This document shows, in pieces, positions 1-4,409 of a stretch of DNA of 7,575 nt. Positions within the stretch are counted from its first letter, which is position 1. Each line of letters starts with the position of its first letter. The notes beneath the pieces were generated by a model. That model had not been told where the DNA came from, made no database searches, and saw only the letters and a list, made by a program, of their open reading frames with translations. The DNA comes from Treponema sp. (GTDB lineage: Bacteria > Spirochaetota > Spirochaetia > Treponematales > Breznakiellaceae), in assembly GCA_031264395.1 (NCBI GenBank), contig JAISEB010000288.1, forward strand, positions 1 through 7,575. Reading direction: 5' to 3'. Both the position numbers and the translations under genes were made by a program.

Positions 1-22
1 TTTAGCTTCAAATGTATATTTT

Positions 23-52
23 GTCCGTGTTGGTCTGTGTCTGTCCGTGGTT
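23..52. repeat. Three-unit 10-base-period repeat (GTCYGTG core)
   Basis: Three consecutive 10-base units, GTCCGTGTTG, GTCTGTGTCT and GTCCGTGGTT, share the GTCYGTG core and follow each other with no gap. The period is about one helical turn. The stretch lies in non-coding DNA beyond the iclR-type gene. I recall similar phrases built from TCCGTGT/TCTGTGT units in intergenic DNA of unrelated bacteria, but I cannot search here. The function is unknown. Confidence 0.6.
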
Positions 53-62
53 TTTAAGCGGA

Positions 63-94
63 AGTTGTTCAATAACTGAAGTTATTGAACAACT
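63..94. terminator. 15-bp palindrome after the iclR-type gene, possible terminator
   Basis: AGTTGTTCAATAACT at 63-77 is exactly the reverse complement of 80-94, with only GA between the arms, so an RNA of either strand could fold into a long hairpin (13 or 14 pairs with a small loop). It starts five bases after the stop codon of the leftward IclR-type gene, where a terminator is expected. Neither strand carries a run of T directly after the stem; on the minus strand the next bases are TCCGCTTAAAAA. It is therefore not a textbook intrinsic terminator and may be an mRNA-stabilising hairpin or a dispersed palindromic repeat. Confidence 0.55.
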
Positions 95-99
95 CTATT

Positions 100-885
100 C
101 TACGCTTCCCAGCCCATTTCGCGGGACGCCTTGACGCTTATGTCTTTAAGGCAGGCGATAATATCTTCGATCTTTTTTTCATCCAGCCGGATAGCCGGGG
201 CGGAAATGCTGATTCCCGCCACTACGAGGTTTTCAAAATTCCTTACCGGCACCGCGATACACTGTACGCCCTCTTCGCATTCCTCGTTATCCATGGCATA
301 GCCTGATTTTCTGACGGAGGCCAGCTCTTTTTTGAGGGCGCTCAGGCTGGTAATGGTATGTTTTGTAAACCTGGGAAATCCGCAGACTCTTTTGAATTCC
401 AAAAGCTTGTCATCGGAATAATTGAGCAGATGGAGCTTTCCCACTCCGGTAGCGTGCATGGGGGCCACATGCCCTATTCTCCGCAAGGTCTGCAGCATGT
501 GATTGGGCCCTTCCTCGGTGGCTATGTACACCATCTGCATATTCTGTTCAATGCAGAGGGAAGCCGATTCATTGGAAAAGGCCGCGGCCTGTTTGACGTA
601 TTTGATAAGGGAACTCTGAAAGGGGAAGCTGTTCCGCGCCCTGAGCCCCAGTTCCGCCAGTTTCATGGTAAGGTAGTAACAGGAAGTAGAAAGATCCTGT
701 CCCACATACCCAAAATCAATGAACGTGCCAAGAAAACGGAGCAGGGTACTTTGGGGCATCTTGAGGCTTTTGGCTATGTCCTGCAGCCGGGCCGGTGTTT
801 CAATTTTCGACAGCCCCTCAAGGATATGAAGAGCCTTTCCAAGGGACTGATTCTTTTTTATGCCTGCGCTGATCTGTTTTTCCAT
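100..885 (-). CDS. IclR-family transcriptional regulator
   Basis: This 261-residue protein has the usual length and layout of IclR-family regulators. Residues 14-75 form the winged helix-turn-helix: SLGKALHILEGL opens the first helix and the recognition helix lies around MPQSTLLRFLGTF (43-55). Residues 85-258 form the effector-binding domain, with ATGVGK at 145-150 and EEGVQCIAVPV at 204-214, both typical family blocks. Such proteins bind small carbon compounds and repress or activate nearby catabolic genes as dimers or tetramers in the cytoplasm. The ATG at 885 is preceded by ACAGG five bases upstream. The gene is divergent from the CsgG-like/SDR/dhaKL genes, so control of that unit, plus autoregulation, is the natural inference. 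The ligand cannot be read from the sequence; a polyol, ketose or phosphorylated product is likely from context. Confidence 0.93.
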   Translation of the reverse strand: MEKQISAGIKKNQSLGKALHILEGLSKIETPARLQDIAKSLKMPQSTLLRFLGTFIDFGYVGQDLSTSCYYLTMKLAELGLRARNSFPFQSSLIKYVKQAAAFSNESASLCIEQNMQMVYIATEEGPNHMLQTLRRIGHVAPMHATGVGKLHLLNYSDDKLLEFKRVCGFPRFTKHTITSLSALKKELASVRKSGYAMDNEECEEGVQCIAVPVRNFENLVVAGISISAPAIRLDEKKIEDIIACLKDISVKASREMGWEA

Positions 886-891
886 AATAAC

Positions 892-910
892 CTGTAATCA
901 ATATTTACAG
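892..910. promoter_or_regulatory. Inverted repeat over the iclR-type gene's -10 region, candidate operator
   Basis: CTGTAA (892-897) and TTACAG (905-910) are perfect inverted arms separated by seven bases. The centre is 16 bases upstream of the iclR-type ATG and the repeat covers the proposed -10 hexamer of that gene. Small dyads at a regulator's own promoter are typical of autoregulation. The arm sequence differs from the dyad at 1017-1038, so both cannot be assumed to bind the same protein. Confidence 0.4.
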
Positions 911-929
911 AAAAATGAAAAATTGACAA
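900..929 (-). promoter_or_regulatory. Possible sigma-70 promoter of the iclR-type gene
   Basis: Read on the minus strand, TTGTCA (positions 929-924) matches five of six -35 bases. It is followed after 18 bases by AATATT (905-900), matching four of six -10 bases. The predicted transcript would have a very short leader before the ATG at 885, with ACAGG as ribosome site. The -10 is weak, so this is a tentative assignment. Confidence 0.35.
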
Positions 930-930
930 T

Positions 931-974
931 GGGTTTCACGGGCCGCGGTTAAAAAACGGGCGACCCTGAAACCC
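931..974. repeat. 8-bp inverted repeat in the divergent control region
   Basis: GGGTTTCA (931-938) and TGAAACCC (967-974) are perfect inverted arms separated by 28 bases. The pair lies between the two divergent promoters. The wide spacing fits two half-sites for a regulator bound across turns of the helix better than a hairpin. No T-run follows, so it is not a terminator. Confidence 0.4.
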
Positions 975-994
975 TGTTCCATTACGGCAAATCC

Positions 995-1022
995 TTGACA
1001 GAATAAACGGTTTCGGTATATT
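995..1022 (+). promoter_or_regulatory. Strong sigma-70-like promoter for the CsgG-like/SDR/dhaKL genes
   Basis: A perfect TTGACA at 995-1000 is followed after 16 bases by TATATT (1017-1022), five of six to the -10 consensus. Transcription would start near 1028-1031, leaving a leader of about 45 bases before the ATG at 1075. No other convincing promoter was found before the SDR gene, so this one may drive all four rightward genes. Confidence 0.65.
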
Positions 1023-1038
1023 TTAGTACCAAAATATA
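1017..1038. promoter_or_regulatory. Palindrome over -10 and start site, candidate operator
   Basis: TATATTTT (1017-1024) and AAAATATA (1031-1038) are perfect 8-bp inverted arms around a six-base centre, AGTACC, whose inner GTAC is itself symmetric. Only one base pair of the 22-base palindrome is mismatched. The left arm contains the whole -10 hexamer and the right arm covers the predicted start site, so a bound protein would block polymerase. The divergent IclR-family protein is the best candidate to bind it. AT-rich palindromes near promoters also arise by chance, so this is inference. Confidence 0.5.
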
Positions 1039-1074
1039 GATTTTTTAATTTAATTAAGGAGGAAGTTTGCCATA

Positions 1075-1866
1075 ATGAAACAATTCTTTTTCGTTTTGGC
1101 TGTATGCTGTCTGATTGTTCCGGCTGTATATATTGAGGCGCAGACATCTGTTGTAGTAGTAAGCAAGTCACCCGATACGTTTGCCGATCAAACGGTAAGT
1201 ATCTTTATTGACGGCCAGAAAAGGCTGAGTATTTCCCAAAACAACACCAAGTTTGAGGTTGCAGTACCCGACGGGGAGCATACGATGTACGCCTTACAGG
1301 GGCTGTTCAAGAGCAACACATTTAGTTTCAGCGCCAACTCGTCAAGGATAGAATTCCGTACCATTATCCAGGGACTGGGAATAAAGCTGAACAAGACAGG
1401 CGAAACTCCCCTGGCGGCCGCGGATACGGGGCAGTCCGGTTCAGGCCGCACCGCTGCCGCTTCGCGCATTTTGCGGGAAAGTCCCGACATCGAGGGCGCC
1501 CTGAACAAAGCGGCGGAAGATCTGATGGTAGAAATGAAAGAAAATTCAACGGTTGCCATCTTTAGCGTCTCTTCAAAGGATCGTGACATGGGGGAATTCG
1601 TACTTGAAGAGCTGGCCTGTATTCTGGCGGATTCAGGCATGTTTAAGGTAGTTGACCGCATAGATATTGATAACATACGCAGCGAACTGGATTTTCAGCT
1701 TGGCGGGGAAATAGACAACGGTTCGGCTATCGTCATAGGTCAAATGCTGGGCGCAAACATCGTCATTACCGGCAGCATATTAACCGAAACAACCAGAAGG
1801 CTCAGGCTCAAAGCGCTGGATGTAACCACGGAGGAAATTGTCGCCATGGTATCGGAGAGTTTTTAA
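1075..1866 (+). CDS. Secreted CsgG/LpoB-like envelope protein
   Basis: This 263-residue protein starts with a classical signal peptide (KQ, then a hydrophobic stretch to about residue 20) and a likely signal peptidase I cut after IEA at residue 22. C11 and C12 lie too early for a normal lipobox. Residues about 25-100 form a beta-rich segment with SIFIDGQ and a PDGEHTMYAL turn resembling PEGA-type surface modules. A Gly/Ser/Ala linker follows (about 110-130). Residues about 140-263 resemble the CsgG/LpoB fold: TVAIFSV, FVLEELACILADSGMFKVVDR, then IGQMLGANIVITGSI. Such proteins sit in the periplasm or at the outer membrane. The exact role is unknown; transport of curli subunits is unlikely because no curli genes are present. 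AAGGAGG lies at 1056-1062, 12 bases before the ATG, which is rather far. The gene ends 52 bases before the SDR start and looks visibly less GC-rich than the genes after it. Confidence 0.75.
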   Translation: MKQFFFVLAVCCLIVPAVYIEAQTSVVVVSKSPDTFADQTVSIFIDGQKRLSISQNNTKFEVAVPDGEHTMYALQGLFKSNTFSFSANSSRIEFRTIIQGLGIKLNKTGETPLAAADTGQSGSGRTAAASRILRESPDIEGALNKAAEDLMVEMKENSTVAIFSVSSKDRDMGEFVLEELACILADSGMFKVVDRIDIDNIRSELDFQLGGEIDNGSAIVIGQMLGANIVITGSILTETTRRLRLKALDVTTEEIVAMVSESF

Positions 1867-1888
1867 GCTCGAAAAAGACACAACAGAG

Positions 1889-1903
1889 TTGAGCTGTTCC
1901 AAA
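1889..1903. repeat. IS-end-like motif in the SDR leader
   Basis: TTGAGCTGTTCCAAA here matches TTGAGCCTGTTCCAAA at 7412-7427 in every base except one missing C. The second copy sits at the putative left end of the insertion sequence at the right edge. The copy here lies directly before the SDR ribosome site. It could be a chance match or a scar of a past insertion; it also forms part of a small AACAG/CTGTT dyad (1882-1898). Confidence 0.3.
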
Positions 1904-1905
1904 GC

Positions 1906-1912
1906 AAGGAGG
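1906..1912 (+). promoter_or_regulatory. Ribosome binding site that fixes the SDR start
   Basis: A perfect AAGGAGG ends six bases before the ATG at 1919. An upstream in-frame ATG at 1838 lies inside the CsgG-like gene, lacks such a site and would add 27 residues unlike any SDR. The ATG at 1914 meets a stop at once. Confidence 0.85.
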
Positions 1913-1918
1913 CATGTC

Positions 1919-2686
1919 ATGATTTCATACGGAAAAGTTGACGCCGGTTATTCTCTTGAAGGCAAGACCGCCGTCATAACGGGGGGAGCCGCCGGCATAG
2001 GATTCGCCACGGCCGAATTCTTTGCCAAAAAGGGCGTTAACCTGGTAATCGCCGATCTTAATCCGGACGCGGACGCAATCGCGAAAAAACTCGGGGCAAA
2101 AAACGCCGGGGTTCCGGGGGACATCCGCGACAGGGCCTACCGGCAAAAAGTCATTGATACGGCCGTCCGCGGTTTCGGCGGGGCGGACATACTCGTCAAC
2201 AGCGCGGGCATAGTCGCGCTTGAAAAGGCCGAAGTCCTGAGCGAAAGCGACTGGGAAAAGACTATCTCCATTAACCTTACGGCCGGCTTCATGATGGCGC
2301 AGGCCTTCGGCGCCTGGCTCATTGAAAACGGGCGGCCAGGCTGCATCGTCAACATGGCGTCACAGGCGGGGGTTATCGCGCTGGACCGCCACGCCGCCTA
2401 CTGCGCGAGCAAGGGGGGCGTCATTTCCATGACCCAGGTCCTTGCCCTTGAATGGGGAAAATACGGCATACGGGTGAACGCCGTTTCCCCGACGGTGGTG
2501 CTTACCGAGCTGGGACACAAGGCATGGGACGGACCTGCCGGGGACGCCTTCAAAAAGGAAATTCCGGCCGGACGTTTCGCGGAGCCCGATGAAATCGCCG
2601 CCGTTATAGGGTTTCTGTGCAGCGACGCCGCCGCCATGATAACAGGACACAACCTTCTTGTAGACGGCGGCTATACCGCCAAATAA
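1919..2686 (+). CDS. Short-chain dehydrogenase, probable polyol/glycerol-type dehydrogenase
   Basis: This 255-residue protein is a classical SDR oxidoreductase of normal length. The cofactor loop TGGAAGIG is at 21-28, and D46 at the end of the second strand (VIADLN) points to NAD(H) rather than NADP(H). NSAG is at 94-97. The catalytic tetrad is N119, S148, Y161 and K165 (YCASK). RVNAVSPTVV at 185-194 and the C-terminal GHNLLVDGGY are also standard. The likely reaction is NAD-dependent oxidation of a polyol to a ketose. Its position directly before dhaK and dhaL recalls listerial GolD (glycerol dehydrogenase beside a Dha kinase) and threitol dehydrogenase systems feeding Dha-type kinases, so dihydroxyacetone or erythrulose are plausible products. 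The substrate cannot be fixed from motifs, and a gluconate or other sugar-acid SDR is a possible alternative. The stop is followed by the dhaK ribosome site, indicating cotranscription. Confidence 0.9.
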   Translation: MISYGKVDAGYSLEGKTAVITGGAAGIGFATAEFFAKKGVNLVIADLNPDADAIAKKLGAKNAGVPGDIRDRAYRQKVIDTAVRGFGGADILVNSAGIVALEKAEVLSESDWEKTISINLTAGFMMAQAFGAWLIENGRPGCIVNMASQAGVIALDRHAAYCASKGGVISMTQVLALEWGKYGIRVNAVSPTVVLTELGHKAWDGPAGDAFKKEIPAGRFAEPDEIAAVIGFLCSDAAAMITGHNLLVDGGYTAK

Positions 2687-2697
2687 AGGAGAACGCG

Positions 2698-3699
2698 ATG
2701 CAAAGAATTCTGAACAACGCCGACGACATAGTTGACGAAATGCTTAAGGGTTTTGTAAAGGCCCATTCCGATATTGTAGCGGTTACCGGAAATCCGCGCG
2801 TACTGAAAAGGGCGGACATGAGCAAAGACCGCGTCGGAATCGTTACGGGCGGAGGAAGCGGGCACAAACCCGCCTTCATAGGCTACATAGGGGAAAACCT
2901 TGTGGACGCGGCCGCCGTCGGGGAAATCTGCACGTCTCCGAGCGCCGCCGCCTTTCTTGACGCGTTCAGGGCGGCCAGCCGGGGAAAAGGCGTCGCGTGC
3001 CTGTACGGCAATTATTCGGGGGACAACATGAACGTCAAAATGGCGGTCAAGATGGCGGCAAAGGAAGGCATTGAAGTAAAGACCGTCATTGCCAATGACG
3101 ACGCCGCGTCGGCCCCCCTTTCCGAGGCGGCCAAACGCCGGGGAGTCGCGGGCGAGGTGCTGATGTGGAAGGCCGGCGGGGCAAAGGCCGCGTCGGGGGC
3201 GGGCCTTGACGAAGTCATCGCCGCCGCGCAGAAGGCAATAGACAACACCCGCAGCGTCGGCATAGGACTGACCCCCTGCACGCTTCCGGCCGTGGGGCAT
3301 CCCAATTTCGAAATAAAGCCGGGAACAATGGAGGTGGGCATAGGGCATCACGGCGAGCCCGGAATTGAAGTCTGCCCGCTGGAAAACGCCGCGGGACTCG
3401 CCAAACGGATGACCGGCATCGTGCTCCCCGATCTTCCTTTCTCAAGGGGAGATGAAACTGCGGTGCTCGTATCGGGGCTGGGGGCGACGCCGGTAATGGA
3501 ACTGTACGTGCTCTACGATGAAATTGAAAAAATACTTTCCGGCGAAGGCATAAAAATACACCGGGCCTATGTGGGAAATTATTTTACCTCCCTTGACATG
3601 ATGGGCGCCACGCTGACCGTCATGAAGCTTGACGGCGAACTTGCCCCCCTCATTGACGCGCCGTGCTACAGCGCGGGCCTGAAACAGAGGCCGTCATGA
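2698..3699 (+). CDS. dhaK: Dihydroxyacetone kinase subunit DhaK
   Basis: At 333 residues this is a full-length stand-alone DhaK, the subunit that binds the ketose. GGGSGHKP at 51-58 contains H56, YSGDNMN at 106-112 contains D109, and GIGHHGEPG at 214-222 contains H218. These match the E. coli substrate-binding set H56, D109 and H218, the last forming the covalent hemiaminal with dihydroxyacetone. ATPVMELYVLYDEIEKI and YFTSLDMMGATLT are typical C-terminal blocks. The start at 2698 is chosen because AAGGAG lies six bases upstream, just after the SDR stop; a longer reading frame would run back into the SDR gene. DhaK works with DhaL, which carries the nucleotide and passes the phosphoryl group. 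All key residues are present, so it should be active on dihydroxyacetone or a similar short ketose such as erythrulose. It overlaps dhaL by four bases. Confidence 0.96.
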   Translation: MQRILNNADDIVDEMLKGFVKAHSDIVAVTGNPRVLKRADMSKDRVGIVTGGGSGHKPAFIGYIGENLVDAAAVGEICTSPSAAAFLDAFRAASRGKGVACLYGNYSGDNMNVKMAVKMAAKEGIEVKTVIANDDAASAPLSEAAKRRGVAGEVLMWKAGGAKAASGAGLDEVIAAAQKAIDNTRSVGIGLTPCTLPAVGHPNFEIKPGTMEVGIGHHGEPGIEVCPLENAAGLAKRMTGIVLPDLPFSRGDETAVLVSGLGATPVMELYVLYDEIEKILSGEGIKIHRAYVGNYFTSLDMMGATLTVMKLDGELAPLIDAPCYSAGLKQRPS

Positions 3700-4337
3700 G
3701 CGCTTTCAAAAACAGCGATGGAAAAACGGCGCTGCTTAAAATGGCGGAGGCCGTGCAAAAGAACAAGGACTATCTTTCCGAACTGGACGGCCTCATTGGC
3801 GACGGGGATCACGGCATGAACATGAACAAGGGCTTTACCATGTTTGCCGAAAGCATAGCGGGCCGGGAGACGGGCTTCACCGAAGGACTGGACGAACTGG
3901 GGAACCTTCTCTTCAGCAAAATAGGAGGCTCCATGGGCCCCATTTATGGAACGATCTTTATGCAGATGGCGGAAACAGGTTCGGAATATGATGAAATTGG
4001 AACTTCCGAACTTGCGGCCATGCTGCGCTCCGGGCTGCTTGCCCTTTACGACATTGTGGAAGCCCGCCCCGGCGACAAGACCCTCATCGACACCCTGGCT
4101 CCCGCCTGCGACGCCATGGACGCCGCCGCCGAACAGGAAACGGATCTCGCTGCGGCCCTGGCCGGATTAAAAGAAGCGGCGGCCCGAGGCTGGGAATCCA
4201 CGAAGGACCTTGAGGCGAAGTTCGGCCGTTCAAGCCGCCTCGGGGAACGCTCCAAAGGGGTCCATGACGCGGGCGCAACTTCGTGCAGGATCATCCTTGA
4301 AGCCATGGCGGACGGCATAGCGGAACTGTGCGCCTGA
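3696..4337 (+). CDS. dhaL: Dihydroxyacetone kinase subunit DhaL
   Basis: This 213-residue protein is a complete DhaL, the nucleotide-binding subunit. DGLIGDGDHGMNM at 31-43 supplies the metal-chelating aspartates D31, D36 and D38, one residue offset from E. coli D30, D35 and D37. KIGGSMGPIYG at 75-85 and RPGDKTLIDTLAP at 124-136 are the other family blocks; SKGVHDAGATS near the C-terminus completes the barrel. The ATG at 3696 overlaps the dhaK stop (ATGA), giving translational coupling, with CAGAGG just upstream. In PTS-type systems DhaL holds ADP permanently and is recharged by DhaM; in ATP-type systems ATP is the donor. No dhaM follows here, since the next gene is convergent polB, so the donor is either encoded elsewhere or is ATP. 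Residue motifs alone do not decide between them. Confidence 0.95.
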   Translation: MSAFKNSDGKTALLKMAEAVQKNKDYLSELDGLIGDGDHGMNMNKGFTMFAESIAGRETGFTEGLDELGNLLFSKIGGSMGPIYGTIFMQMAETGSEYDEIGTSELAAMLRSGLLALYDIVEARPGDKTLIDTLAPACDAMDAAAEQETDLAAALAGLKEAAARGWESTKDLEAKFGRSSRLGERSKGVHDAGATSCRIILEAMADGIAELCA

Positions 4338-4390
4338 CCGGAAGCGGCCATGACGGCAAGCCTGTTTGCCCGCCTCGGGGCCGCTTCCGG
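4338..4390. terminator. 12-bp inverted repeat between convergent dhaL and polB
   Basis: CCGGAAGCGGCC (4338-4349) and GGCCGCTTCCGG (4379-4390) are perfect inverted arms. The 29-base loop contains a smaller GGCAA/TTGCC stem. The structure begins directly after the dhaL stop and ends 19 bases before the polB stop, so it could serve both convergent transcripts. No T-run follows on either strand, so termination may need Rho or the hairpin may only protect 3' ends. Confidence 0.55.
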
Positions 4391-4409
4391 GTTACTAAAC
4401 ATATCCATT

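Noticed and set aside
23..52. CRISPR-like short repeats
   Set aside because: The units are only 10 bases, contiguous and without spacers, and no cas gene is present.
358..897. Plus-strand frame (179 codons) opposite the iclR-type gene
   Set aside because: The minus-strand product has clear IclR domains over the whole span; the plus-strand product has none.
923..928. TTGACA on the plus strand as a second -35 for the rightward genes
   Set aside because: No acceptable -10 lies 16-18 bases downstream; the same bases serve better, read on the minus strand, as the -35 of the iclR-type gene.
1085..1110. Lipobox around C11/C12 of the CsgG-like protein
   Set aside because: The cysteines come only seven residues into the hydrophobic stretch and the preceding LAV does not fit the usual lipobox; cleavage after IEA at residue 22 fits better.
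2671..3351. Minus-strand reading frame (226 codons) opposite dhaK
   Set aside because: It lies wholly opposite the conserved dhaK gene, has no ribosome site in a sensible place and no recognisable domain.
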